Positions 12,501 through 25,600 of a DNA stretch of 64,000 nt are shown piece by piece. The stretch's first letter is position 1, and each line of letters begins with the position of its first letter. Made by a program: the position numbers and the translations under genes. The stretch spans positions 1,191,001 to 1,255,000 of the forward strand of contig JAPDFW010000059.1 of assembly GCA_028826165.1 (NCBI GenBank). Reading direction: 5' to 3'. The DNA comes from Anaeramoeba ignava (Eukaryota > Metamonada > Anaeramoebidae). The notes beneath the pieces are model-generated. The model saw only the letters and a program-made list of their open reading frames with translations, searched no databases and was not told where the DNA came from.

Positions 12501-14342
12501 CAAAATATATTTAAATTCACAAAATATATTTAAATTCAAAAATATATTTAAATTCACAAAATATATTTAAATTCAAAAATATATTTAAATTCACAAAATA
12601 TATTTAAATTCACAAAAATATATTTAAATTCACAAAATATATTTAAATTCAAAAATATATTTAAATTCAAAAATATATTTAAACTCAAAAATATATTTAC
12701 ATTCAAAAATATATTTAAATCCAAATATATTTAAATTCAAATATTTAAATTCAAAATATATTTAAATTCACAAAATATATTTAAATTCACAAAATATATT
12801 TAAATCATAAAAATATATTTACATTCACATATATTTAAATTCAAAAATATATTTAAATTCACAAAATATATTTAAATCATAAAAATATATTTACATTCAC
12901 ATATATTTAAATACAAAAATATATTTACATTCACAAATATATTTACATTCACAAAATATATATAAACTCAAATATATTTAAATCCACAAAATATATTTAA
13001 ATTCACAAAATATATTTAAATTCACAAAAATATATATAAATTCACAAAAATATATTTAAATTCAAAAAATATATTTAAATTCACAAAAATATATTTAAAT
13101 TCACAAAAATATATTTAAATTCAAAAAATATATTTAAATTCACAAAAATATATTTAAATTCACAAAAATATATTTAAATTCACAAAAATATATTTAAATT
13201 CACAAAAATATATTTAAATTCAAATATATTTAAATTCAAAAAATATATTTAAATTCAAATATATTTAAATCCAAATATTTAAATTCAAATATATTTAAAT
13301 CCAAATATTTAAATTCAAATATATTTAAATCCAAAAATATATAAATCATAAAAATATATTTAAATTCAAAAATATTTAAATCATAAAATTACAAAATTTA
13401 TAGCATCATTGCCGTAAATGTGGACGTGTTATTTGTGGAAATTGTTCTTCAAGAAGATTAAAATTAGCTCATATAGAAAATAAAAAATTGGTTAGAGTTT
13501 GTGATTTATGTATGTCAGAAATTGATGCAAGAATTGAGGCAGCAAATCTTGAAAAAGCTCAAAATCAAAATAGTTCACAAGAAAAAGAAAATTTATCAAA
13601 TTCAAAATCAAATTCAAAATCAAAACCAAAAGAAAAACCAAAAGAAAAACCAAAAGAAAAACCAAAAGAAAAACCAAAAAACGAAAAGAAAAACCAAAAC
13701 AAAAATCAAAACAAAAACGAAAAGAAAAATCAAAACAAAAATCAAAAGAAAAATGAAAAGAAAAACGAAAAGAAAAATCAAAAGAAAAATGAAAAGAAAA
13801 ACCAAAAGAAAAATCAAAAGAAAAACCAAAAAGAAAAACCAAAAGAAGAGAAAGATCCAAATCCAAATCCAAATCCAAATCCAAATCCAAATCCAAATCC
13901 AAATTCAAATCCAAATCCAAATCAAATTGAAAATCAAAAGAAAAATCAAATTGAAAATCAAATTGAAAATCCAAATCCAAATCAAAATCAAAATCAAAAT
14001 CAAAATCAAAATCCAAATCAAAATCCAAATCCAAATCCAAATTCAAATCAAAATCCAAATTCAAATCAAAATCCAAATCAAATTCAAAATCAAAAGAAAA
14101 ATCAAATTGAAAATCAAAATCAAATTGAAAATCAAAATCAAAATCAAAATCAAAATCAAAATCAAAATCAAAATCAAAATCAAATTGAAAATCAAATTGA
14201 AAATCAAAATCAAAATCAAAATCAAAATCAAAATCAAAATCAAGTTTTAGATGAAAAAGATCAAAAGAAAAGAAAAGAACTAAATCCAAATAAAATTAGC
14301 CATCAATTAAAATCAAAATTTAAGAAACAAATTTTAATCTAA
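9504..14342 (+). CDS. FGD-like Rho guanine-nucleotide exchange factor: DH-PH-FYVE
   Basis: Ten exons: 9504-10160, 10240-10341, 10439-10525, 10604-10708, 10777-10863, 10945-11112, 11174-11314, 11394-11451, 11515-11768 and 13404-14342. They sum to 2598 bases, giving 865 residues. Exon 1 encodes an E/K/N-rich tail and the DH start (LVAQEILKTEQTYVQNLEIL). Further DH blocks are PAQYINKIFSNI and LIMPVQRLPRYELLIK. PH-like strands follow (KRYFFLFNDILIYG, KSFPVYAASPEEKKTWYNHL). The FYVE finger has WIPD, CMIC, the RRHHCRKCG core, CGNC and VRVCDLC, so all eight zinc Cys and the PI3P signature are present. The C-terminus is K/P/N/Q low complexity. It probably activates a Rho-family GTPase on PI3P-bearing endosomal membranes. 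Intron 9 (11769-13403) splits the FYVE core between RR and HHC. Confidence 0.92.
11769..13403 (+). repeat. Tandem repeat filling intron 9 of the RhoGEF gene
   Basis: 1635 bases of imperfect units of about 18-20 bases of the form AAAATATATTTAAATTCAC, bounded by AGA|GTAAAC and TTTATAG|CATCAT. This unit is used nowhere else in the window. Confidence 0.85.
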
Positions 14343-14443
14343 TTATTTTTCTTCTTCTACTTTTTTTTTTACTTACTTTCCACTTTTTTTTTTGTTTTTT
14401 TTTTTGTTTTTTTATTCAAAAAAGAATTAAAAAAAAAATTTAA

Positions 14444-14466
14444 TTTTTCAATTTTTTTCTTTTCAA
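14444..14466 (+). promoter_or_regulatory. Pyrimidine-rich initiator-like motif, NAD synthetase gene
   Basis: TTTTTCAATTTTTTTC followed by TTTTCAA immediately precedes the ATG. The core is TCAAT rather than TCATT. Confidence 0.35.
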
Positions 14467-17041
14467 ATGTTAACAACAATAACTCAAAAATTTAAAACAG
14501 GAATAAAAAGGAAAATAATAGAAAAAACGATTTTAAATCAAATTAATCAAAGAATGATTTCAAAATTAATGAATGAAATAAATCTCAAAAAAGAAATAAA
14601 AGAAATAAAAGAAATTAAACAAAAAATTTTTCAAAATTCATTTTCAACAAAAAAAAAAACAGAATCAAAAATCATTTTTTCAATGCATCAAGGTTTTTAA
14701 ATTTATAATTAAATTTATAATTAAATTTTTTATTTTGATGAATTGGATTTTTTTATTTAAATTTTTTATTTATTTATTTAAAAATAGAACTTGAAGCAAA
14801 ATTAGAAGAATTTAGAAAGAAACGCAATTTCGATCCAGAAACCTTTTGTGACAAAAAAGTAATCCGCTTAAAAATATTTTTTCAATACAAAAAACAAAAA
14901 AAAGAATTCAAATACAAAAAACAATTCAAATATAAAAAACAAAAGAATTCAAATTCAAATATAAAAAAGAATTCAAATTCAAATACAAAAAAGGGGACAA
15001 TTTTTTTTTAATTATTAAACTAAATTAAATTAAATTGAATTAAATTAAATTGAATTAAATTAAATTGAATTGGAATTAAATTGAATTGAATTGGAATTAA
15101 ATTAAACCAAATTAAATTGGAATTAAATTAAGCCAAATTGGAATTGAATTAAATTTGAATTAAATTAAATCAAATTAAACTAAATTAAATTAAACTAAAT
15201 TAAATTGGAATTAAATTATATTAAATTGAAATTGAATTAAATTGGAATTAAATTAAATTAGAATTAAACCAAATTAAATTGGAATTGAATTAAATTGAAT
15301 TAAATTGAATTAAATTAAATTGGAATTGAATTAAATTGAATTAAATTGGAATTAAATTAAATTGGAATTAAATTAAATTAAATTGGAATTAAATTAAATT
15401 GGAATTGGAATTAAACTAAATTAAATTGGAATTAAATTAAATTGAATTAAATTTAAATTAAACCAAATTAAATTAAATTAAACTAAATTGGAATTAAATT
15501 AAACCAAATTAAATTGGAATTGGAATTGGAATTAAATGTAAATCAAATTGAAATGTAAATTTTTTTACCAAATAAAAAAGGGAGAAATGTTGAATGAATA
15601 CATGAAAAAGTTTGGATTGAAAGCTTGTGTGATAGCTATATCAGGAGGAATTGATTCAGCAGTTTGTTTTGCACTTTGTATGCATGCAAAAAAATTAAAG
15701 GATTCTCCCATTGAAAGAGTTTTAGGTATCACTTTACCTATTCATTCAACTCCTTCTCATATCCAAAGAGCATTTGATTTGGGTAAAGCATTTGATAATG
15801 AAGTTGTTTCTGTTGACCAAACTGAAATTCATGATAAATTATCTGAAATTGTTGAAAAGGCAATTGGTTGTGAAGTATTTTATTATTAAAATTAAAATTA
15901 AAATTAAAATTAAAATTAAAATTAAAATCAAATTCAAAATTAAAATTAAAATTAAAAATTAAAATTAAAATTAAAATCAAAATTAAAATTAAAATTAAAA
16001 TTAAAATCAAAATCAAAATCAAAATCAAAATTAAAATTAAAATCAAAATCAAAATCAAAATCAAAATCAAATTTAAAATTAAAATTAAAATTAAAATTAA
16101 AATCAAAATCAAAATTAAAATCAAAATTAAAATCAAAATCCAAATTAAAATTAAAACAAAAATCAAAATCAAAATTATAATCAAAATTAAAATTAAAATC
16201 AAAATTAAAATCAAAATCAAAAATCAAAAATTAAAAATTAAAATTAAAATGAAAGAAACCAAGTAAATTTGCAAGAGGACAATTTAGATCATATCAAAGA
16301 ACACCAATCAATTATTTTGCAACACAAATCCTTGGTTCAATGGGACTTCCAGCAATTGTAATAGGAACAGGTAATAAAGACGAAGATGGATATTTAAGAT
16401 ATTTCTGTAAAGCTGGAGATGGTGTTGTTGATGTTCAACTTATTGCTGATCTTCATAAGTAAATTTGATTTAAATATTTAATTTAATTTGATTTAATTTA
16501 AATATTTGATTTAATTTAATTTAATTTGATTTAAATATTTGATTTAAATATTTGATTTGAATTTGATTTAAATATTTAATTTAAATATTTAATTTAAATA
16601 TTTAATTTAAATATTTAATTTAAATATTTAATTTGAATATTTTATTTAATTTGATTTAAAATTAGAAATGAAGTTCGTCAAGTAGCAAAACAACTTGGAG
16701 TTATTGAATCAATTATTCTTGCACCTCCATCAGCTGATTTATGGGAAGGTCAAACAGATGAAGATGAAATTGGATTTTCTTATGATTTTGTTGAATTAAT
16801 TACAGAGTATTTTTAATTTTAATTTTTTATAAATGAATTTTGATTTTAATTTTGATTTTGATTTTATTTTTTAAAAATAAAAAGCTTTAATGATTTATCA
16901 ACAGAAGAACAAAAAGATTTTAGAAAAAGTTTAGGTTTAGAAGCTCGACAACAATTTGATAAAGTTTTTGAAAAAGCAAAAGAAATTCATCGCAAAAATG
17001 CTCATAAAGTTAATTTCCCAGTTAATTTAAATCTTCTTTAA
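14467..17041 (+). CDS. nadE: NAD+ synthetase, ammonia-dependent type
   Basis: Catalyses the ATP-dependent amidation of deamido-NAD, the last step of NAD synthesis. Six exons: 14467-14692, 14788-14858, 15581-15874, 16256-16458, 16666-16806 and 16885-17041, giving 363 residues. The N-type ATP-pyrophosphatase P-loop SGGIDSAV is at residues 120-127. Other family blocks: GQFRSYQRTPINYFATQ, TGNKDEDGYLRYF, GDGVVDVQLIADLHKNEVRQVA and PPSADLWEGQTDEDEIGFSYD. There is no glutaminase (nitrilase) domain, so free ammonia is the expected nitrogen donor, unlike most eukaryotic NAD synthetases. The first 85 or so residues are basic and unlike bacterial NadE. The intron 1 donor is GTTTTT. Introns 2, 3 and 4 are tandem repeats. 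A bacterial origin is inferred. Confidence 0.9.
14859..15580 (+). repeat. AAATTAAATTGGAATT-type repeat, NAD synthetase intron 2
   Basis: The intron begins with mixed A-rich sequence. From about 15010 it is imperfect units of ATTAAATTAAATTGGA type up to the exon acceptor at 15580. Confidence 0.8.
15875..16255 (+). repeat. (TTAAAA/TCAAAA)n repeat, NAD synthetase intron 3
   Basis: About 370 bases of hexamer repeat between GCE|GTATTT and GAAAG|AAACCA. Apparent open frames on both strands here are repeat artefacts. Confidence 0.85.
16459..16665 (+). repeat. AATTTAAATATTTG-type repeat, NAD synthetase intron 4
   Basis: A 207-base intron made of ATTTAATTTAAAT and ATTTGATTTAAAT units. Confidence 0.75.
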
Positions 17042-17263
17042 ATTCAAATTCAAATCCAAATCCAAATTCTTTTTCAATTTTCAATTTTCAATTTTCAATT
17101 TTCAATTTTCAATTTTCAATTTTCAATTCAAAGAAAAGAAAAGAAAAGAAAAAAAAAGAAAAAAACAATTTTTTTTTGATTTGATTTTTTATTTGATTTG
17201 ATTAATTTTTTTTGAATTGATTTTTGAATTGATTTTTTTTGAATTGATTTTTGATTTGATTTT

Positions 17264-20200
17264 TTAATCCATTATCTTAACTGGAATTCCATGAACTCTG
17301 AAACGACAAATAGAAGTATAATCAGCACCATAATTAGAATCAATTTCTAATTTAACAAAAGAAATTTGAGGAGAAATTGAATCAGAATCAAGATTGACAG
17401 GAAAAGTTTGAATTGGTGAACCATTATTATCAAATTGAAAATGACCCAAAGAAACGGGATTGGTAAAAGAAGAGTCTGAACTGCCCAAGACAGTGAAACT
17501 TTTTGGAGCAGTTGAAGAAGGATGCAAAGGGGAGACACTAGAAGAAATATGCTCCAAAGTGAAGTTTTTTGGGGTGATGAGATGAGAAAGTTCGATTATG
17601 AGGAATCCTTTATAACCGGAAAAAGACCAGCAATAACGAGGATCCTTTGTTCTTTGAAGAAGAGGGATTTGCGTGAAAAACTCTCTTATTGGAACAAGTG
17701 AAATTTGCGTTAATTTTTTGAAATTGTCAACGAAGTCATTCTGAATTGGCGGGATAAAAGTAGGTGATTTAGAAATAATTGTTTGCGCAAAATCGACTGA
17801 ACAAACGAAGTTATTTTCGATATTTGTCATAAGGAAATCGACGGTTTTTTTGTCGAGATGAAGTTTATCCAGAAACTCCTTGAAAGCTGGATTGAGAATT
17901 TCTTGATTGAATGGATCTTTTTGATCGATATACTTCTCAATAAAGTGCTTAATGAGTTTCTTGTTTTGAGAGTCTAAAGAAGGAAGTGCTTGAAGGATTT
18001 GATCACGAAGATCTTGTTTGTTCTTTTTTCGTGTTTCTTCGAGTTCTTGTGTTTTCTCATTGTCGATATTAGTTATATTTGGTCTGAACTTGTCCGAATT
18101 ATCATCTGTATTAAATTCTTCGATTGACTTGTTAATTTTATTCATTAAATCCCAAACTTCACGAAAATTTCGGTTGCTTGTATTGCGTTGTTCATTTATT
18201 CCCGAAATTTGGTTCTCAAGTGAGGCTAGGGTGTCTTCCATTTCCTTAATTTTTTGCAAAACTAATTCTTTGTTTTCAGCTGTTGACAAACTATCCAAAA
18301 TGTTGTTCAATTTCTCAGCTTCCAATTTGTATTTGTCTAAATCCTCGTTTATTAATTCTTCGAGTAATTTCTTGCGGCTTAAAATCTTGTTGACTTCTTC
18401 CATAACAACATCTATTTTTTCCTTGATTTGATCGTGAATGGTGTTCAATTCGTTGATTTTTCCCTCAAGAATATCAATTTCAGAATTAAAAGAGTCGGTA
18501 ACTAAAGATTGTGCTTTGATTTTTTCTATATTTTGGCTCAATGTGTTTTTTGACTCGCCAATGAATTCTTTGTCGGGAATCTCTTTCTGTAATTGAGCCA
18601 ATTGGGTTGCTGTTTTGTTCCAGTTTTGATCATGAAAAATTGATACTTTTTGGATTTTTTGCATTTGATTTCGAGTTTTGGAAATGAATTCTTTCATTTC
18701 TTTTTCCATTTCCTTCTTTATTTTTTCAACGTCTGCTTTCATTTGCGGTAAATCTTTTTGCGATGTTATTTTGTTTTGGAGATTACTGATTTGGTTGTTA
18801 AAATCCTTTTGTTTTTCTTCAAAATTTTTGTAATCGTTTTGAATCTGATCGGAAATTTGGTTAAAGTTCTCATCGAATTGAAGAGATTTTTCATAAAATT
18901 CTTGCATGAATTCTTGTAGTTTTTTTTTCAGTAGATCCATTTCGGGACTGTCTTTTGATTTTGCTTCTAGAATCTGTTTCATTTGGGCGATAACGGATTG
19001 GATATTATCTTCAGCAATATTTTTTCTATTCTTTAAATTATCCATAAATTGGTTTGTTTCCAAAATGCCTTTTTCAGTAAAACCATGCAAACTGTCAATA
19101 TATTGATGAGTATCATTGATTCGCTTAAAAGTATCGTTTAATTGTTTGTTTTGGAAAAGATAAAAAAATTCCGATTTGGTCAAGAACACTTTTTTTTGCA
19201 GATCGGTAACTGTTTGGTTTTTATCTAGTTGTTCAATTATAGTTTCAATATTTCGCATTTGCTCTTCAAACTTTTTTTTGTCAAATTGTATTAATCCTTC
19301 GGTATTATTGAAAATATATACCAAATTAGAAACATCTTTTTTTAAACTTCCAATTTGTTTTTTAAGTGTTTGTAAATTTTTTTGAACAATTGGATCTGAA
19401 TCGAGAATTTCTGTTATTCTTTGTTTAAATAACGGTCGATATACTTCAGGATCGACTATGTTTTCTTTGTTTTCCTCTTTTTTCTTAATTAAATAGGATT
19501 GTTCAAATTTTGTAATTTCGTTCCAGATTTGTTTTTTAATAATTTCGTAAATATTTGACACTGTGTTTGATAATGTTGTTTCGTTCATAAATAGTTCTAC
19601 ATTTGAAATTGTGTATTCGTGGATGATTTCTTGTGAGAATGGGACTAAATTGGAGTTTTGAACTAAATTTTTATAATTTTATATTTAATTTTATATTTAA
19701 TTTTATATTTAATTTTATAATTTTATATATAATTTTATATTTAATTTTATATTTAATTTTATAATTTTATATTTAATTTTATAATTAATTTTATAATTAA
19801 TTTTATAAATAAATTTTATATTTAATTTAATAAATAATTTTATAATTAATTTTATATTTAATTTTATATTTAATTTTATAAATAATTTTATATTTAATTT
19901 TATAAATAATTTTATAAATAATTTTATAAATAATTTTATAAATAATTTTATAATTAATTTTATAATTAATTTTATAAATAATTTTATATATAATTTTATA
20001 AATAATTTTATATATAATTTTATAATTAATTTTATAAATAATTTAATAATTAATTTTATAAATAATTTTATAAATAATTTAATAAATAATTTTATATTTA
20101 ATTTTATATTTAATTTTATAAATAATTTTATATTTAATTTTATATTTAATTTTTATAAATAATTTAATAAATAATTTTATAAATAATTTTATATTTAATT

Positions 20201-22312
20201 TTTATATTTAATTTTATATTTAATTTTATAATTAATTTTATAAATAATTTTATAAATAATTTTATAAATAATTTTATATATAATTTTATAAATAATTTTA
20301 TATATAATTTTATAATTAATTTTATAAATAATTTAATAATTAATTTTATAAATAATTTTATAAATAATTTATTAATTAATTTTTAATTAATTTTATAAAT
20401 AATTTTATAAATAATTTTATAAATAATTTTATAAATAATTTTATATTTAATTTTATAAATAATTTTATAAATAATTTTTATATTTAATTTTATATTTAAT
20501 TTTATAAAATAATTTTATATTTAATTTTATATTTAATTTTATAAATAATTTTAATAAATAATTTTATAAATAATTTTTTTATAAATAATTTTATATTTTA
20601 ATTTTATATTTAATTTTATAAATAATTTTATATTTAATTTTATATTTAATTTTTATAAATAATTTTATAAATAATTTTATATTTAATTTTATATTTAATT
20701 TAATAATTAATTTTATAAATAATTTTATATTTAATTTTATAAATAATTTTTTATATTTAATTTTATAAATAATTTAATAAATAATTTTATAAATAATTTT
20801 ATAAATAATTTTATATTTAATTTTATATTTAATTTTATATTTAATTTTATAAATAATTTAATAAATAATTTTTTATAAATAATTTTATATTTAATTTTAT
20901 ATTTAATTTTATATTTAATTTTATATTTAATTTTATAAATAATTTTATATTTAATTTTATAAATAATTTTATATTTAATTTTATAAATAATTTTATATTT
21001 AATTTTATAAATAATTTTATATTTAATTTTATAAATAATTTTATATTTAATTTTTATAAATAATTTTATAATTAATTTTATAAATAATTTTATATTTAAT
21101 TTTATAATTTTATAAATAATTTTATAAATAATTTTTTATATTTAATTTTATAAATAATTTTATATTTAATTTTATAAATAATTTTATAAATAATTTAATA
21201 AATAATTTAATAAATAATTTTATAAATAATTTTATAAATAATTTTATATTTAATTTTATATTTAATTTTATAAATAATTTTATATTTAATTTTATAAATA
21301 ATTTTATAAATAATTTTTATATTTAATTTTATAAATAATTTTATAAATATTTTATATAAATAATTTTATAAATAATTTTATAATTAATTTTATAATTAAT
21401 TTTTATAAATTAAAAATAATTAATTTTATAATTAATTTTATAAAATAAATTTTATAAATAATTTTATAATTAATTTTTAAAGTAAATAATTTTATAAATA
21501 ATTTTATAAATAATTTTATATTTAATTTTATATTTAATTTAATAAATAATTTTATAAATAAATTTATATTTAATTTTATAAATAATTTTATATTTAATTT
21601 TATATTTAATTTTATATTTAATTTTATAAATAATTTTATATATAATTTTATAAATAATTTTATAAATAATTTTATAAAATAATTTTATAAATAATTTTAT
21701 TAATTAATTTTTATAATTTTATATTTAATTTTATAAATAATTTTATAAATAATTTTATAAATAATTTTATAAATAATTTTAATAATTAATTTTATAAATA
21801 ATTTTATTTAAAATTTATAAATAATTTTATATTTAATTTTATAAATAATTTTATATATAATTTTATAAATAATTTTATAAATAATTTTATAATTAATTTT
21901 ATAAATAATTTTATAAATAATTTTATATTTAATTTTATATTTAATTTTATATTTAATTTTATAAATAATTTTATAAATAATTTTATAAATAATTTTATAA
22001 ATAATTTTAATAATTAATTTTATAATTTTGATAGGAAATACCTTGAGGACCAATAACATCTTTATCGATAGCAAAAAAAACACCACTGAATAAGAAAAGA
22101 ACTAAAAGAACTTTCTGGACATTTCCACGAGCAAAAAAAGAAAAAAACTTTTGTAAAAAAACTGCAAACATTTCATCAATAAAACAGAAAAAGGAAAATA
22201 TCAAAAAAGTAAATGTAAGAAAAATCCTAAAAAATCCTCGAATTTCATTGATCACAATAACAAAAAATGAAAGGATTTTTGAAATTAAATCAAGAAAAAA
22301 TTGAATTGCCAT
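17264..22312 (-). CDS. SUN-domain inner nuclear membrane protein (LINC complex)
   Basis: Two exons, 22312-22042 and 19662-17264, giving 889 residues. The join (CCTCAAG|GTATTT ... TTTAG|TTCAAA) restores frame. The N-terminal 90 residues are very hydrophobic, with likely membrane spans near 4-22, 25-47 and 66-83 and almost no nucleoplasmic tail. A long coiled coil fills most of exon 2. The C-terminus is a SUN domain: DPRYCWSF, GYKGFLIIELSHLITPKNFTLEH, APKSFTVLGS, LGHFQFDN, IQTFPV, IDSNYGADYTSICRFRVHG. SUN proteins sit in the nuclear envelope lumen and bind KASH partners, linking chromatin to the cytoskeleton. It is convergent with the NAD synthetase gene, 222 bases apart, and divergent from MMAB. 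The intron is a 2.4-kb repeat. Confidence 0.92.
19663..22041 (-). repeat. ATTTTATAAATA/ATTTTATATTTA tandem repeat filling the SUN gene intron
   Basis: 2379 bases made almost wholly of 12-base units ATTTTATAAATA and ATTTTATATTTA in irregular order. The unit is not found elsewhere in the window. Confidence 0.9.
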
Positions 22313-22677
22313 TTTTTTCGTTGTTTTTTTTTTTTAAATTATTATTCTGAATTTATTTTTTTTTTCTTTTTTTTTTTTAAATTTAATAAATCAAATTAAT
22401 AAAGAAATGTTTTGTTTTCTTAAATTTCAAAAAAAAAAAAATATAATTAGGAAATTAATTAGAAAAAAAAGGAAAAATGAAAAATGAAAAATTTAATTTA
22501 ATTTTATTATTTTTATTTTTATTTTTAAAATTTAAAATAACGGTTTTTTTTTTAATTTATATTTAATTAAAAATAACGTTTTTTTTTTATTAAATTTAAT
22601 TAAAAAAAATAAAATAAAAATAATTACTAATTTTTTTATTTTTCATTTTTTTCTTTTTTCTTTTTTTAAATTTAAAA
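22313..22677. other. Divergent intergenic region between the SUN and MMAB genes
   Basis: 365 bases of A/T homopolymer-rich sequence shared as the upstream region of two divergent genes. A TCATT motif faces MMAB at about 22645. No matching motif is visible on the SUN side, and I see nothing else in it. Confidence 0.5.
22638..22652 (+). promoter_or_regulatory. TCATT initiator-like motif, MMAB gene
   Basis: TTTTTCATTTTTTTC about 33 bases before the ATG at 22678. Confidence 0.5.
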
Positions 22678-25600
22678 ATGATTCTTTTTTATCAAAAAAA
22701 TTCAACTTTTTTACCTTTTTTACAATTAAAATCAAATTTAAATTTATCTTTAAAACAAAATCAAAATAAATTTTTCAATAATCAAAAAAATTTTCAAATG
22801 GAAAAATTTTTTTTTAGTTCTGATTCAAAAAAACATCATAAAGCTTCTGTTACTACAAAAACAGGTGATAAAGGAACTTCTCAATTATTTAATGGAGAAC
22901 GTCGTAAAAAAAATGATCCTGTTTTTGAAGCTTTAGGAACAGTTGATGAATTAAATTCATTTATTGGGTAAATATTAAATATAAATATAAATATCAAATA
23001 TTAAATATCAAATATCAAATATCAAATATCAAATATCAAATATCAAATATAAATATCAAATATCGAATATCAAATATTAAATATCAAATATCAAATATCA
23101 AATATCAATATAAATATAAATATAAATATAAATATCAAATATCAAATATCAAATATAAAATATCAAATATAAAATATCAAATATCAAATATCAAATATCA
23201 AATATCAAATATTAAATATAAATATAAATATAAATATCAAATATCAAATATCAAATATCAAATATAAATATCAAATATCAAATATCAAATATCAAATATC
23301 AAATATCAAATATCAAATATCAAATATCAAATATCAAATATCAAATATCAAATATCAAATATAAAATAAATCAAAATATCAAAAAATATCAAATATAAAA
23401 TATCAAATATCATCAAATATCTAAATATCAAATATCAAATATCAAATATCGCAAATATCAAATATAAATATAAATATCAAATATCAAATATCAAATATAA
23501 AATATCAAATATCAAATATCAAATATAAAATATCAAAATTACTTAAATATCAAATATCAAATATTAAATATAAAATATAAATATCAAATATCAAATATCA
23601 ATATCAAAAATATAAAATATAAATATAAAAATATAAATATAAAATATCAAATATCAAAATCAAATATAAAATATAAAAATAAATAAATTATATAAATATC
23701 AAATATCAAATATCAAATATCAAATATCAAATATCAAAATATAAATATAAATATTAAATATCAAATATAAATTATCTATAAAATATCAAATATCAAAATG
23801 AAAAAATATCAAATATCAAATATAAAATATAAAATATAAAATATCAAATATCAAACATCAAATATCAAATATCAAATATCAAATATCAAAATAAATATCA
23901 AATATCAAATACCTAACTATATAAAATATAAATATAAATATCAAATATCAAATATCAAATATAAAATATCAAAATGCGTGCTCAAATATAAAAATACAAA
24001 TATCAAATATTAAATATAAAAATATAAATATAAATATAAATATCAAATATAAAATATCAAATATAAAATATCAAATATAAAAATAAAATATCAAATATCA
24101 AAATATAAATATCAAATATCAAATATCAAATAATAAATATCAAATATAAAATATCAAAATAAAAATATCAAATATAAATATAAAATATCAAATATCAAAT
24201 ATCAAATATCAAAATATCAAATATCAAATATCAAAATATAAATATCAAATATCAAATATCAAATATAAAATATCAAATATCAAATATTAAATATCAAATA
24301 TAAATATCAAATATAAATATCAAATATAAATATCAAATATAAAATATTAAATATCAAATATTAAATATCAAATATCAAATATCAAATATAAATATAAATA
24401 TAAATATAATTATAAAATATCAAATATCAAATATAAAATATCAAATATAAATATCAAATATCAAATATTAAATATCAAATATTAAATATAAAATATCAAA
24501 TATAAAATATCAAATATTAAATATTAAATATTAAATATCAAATATCAAATATTAAATATTAAATATCAAATATTAAATATCAAATATAAAATACTGTCTT
24601 TTTTATACATAACGACAATTCATACATTACGACAAAAATCAATAAAAAATTAATTAAAACAAACAAAAAATTTTTATAAAGATTTTTTTCTTGTTTATTT
24701 TTTTTTAATCAATCATAACGACGATCGATTTAAAAATCAAAATAAGAAAGAGATCTCTGGGCCTCGTTGTTTCATATGTAGAGGTCAAATTTTCTCACTC
24801 GTTAAGACACTTTTTTTATTAATCGTCATTTGATAAAATTATGACTCATGATTATCAAAAATGATTTGTGTTGGCCTCAATTATTTCCTCATAAATTTGA
24901 TCAATTTATATTTGAAAAATTCCATTATCCAAAACAATCTCTTCCCATTGATGTTTTTTTGGTGATTGGGAATGATAAAAGTTGTTCATAGGTCTTTTTA
25001 ATAAGAGGAAATAGTTCTTGGTTATCTTCTCCATTTGGTTCAGTATTCTCCTCATAGCCAAACTTATTCTGGGTTATTTCAATACTAGAATCTTTCTCAA
25101 ATCCAATCTTAGGAGGAATTTGTGTAAGTGTTAATTTTCTTTTTAGAATTGAACGAATAATTTTTCTCTTCAACAAAATTTTCTTGCTTCTTTGGTTTTT
25201 TGAATTGTTGGTTTTTTTGCAATCAAATGATTCCTTTATTGGGACTTCTTCAAAGTGGGTTTGTGGAATTTCATCAGAATTTACTATTTCCATTTCCAAA
25301 TTAAGTTTAGTTGGAACAGATTCATTTTTTTCTTCTATTTTTTCTTTGTTTAAATTCTCTTTTTCAGTTGCTTCTATCTTTTTCACAGAATGTGTTTCAA
25401 TAAAATCCATCACTGACTTTTCATCAAAAGAATCTAAATTATCATGAATGATTCCTGTTTTGCGAAAAGCTCTTGCAAATAAATGTGCTTCAATTTTATT
25501 CCAAGCAGAAAAACATGCTTTTGTCACTTTTAATCTTTTTATTCTTAATGAATCTTCTGATAGAATTTCTTCCTCTAATTCATCTTGATATTTGAATTTA

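Noticed and set aside
22968-24593. CRISPR-like regular repeats (AAATATC array)
   Set aside because: The units are contiguous 7-mers without unique spacers, lie in an intron of a eukaryotic gene and have no cas genes nearby.
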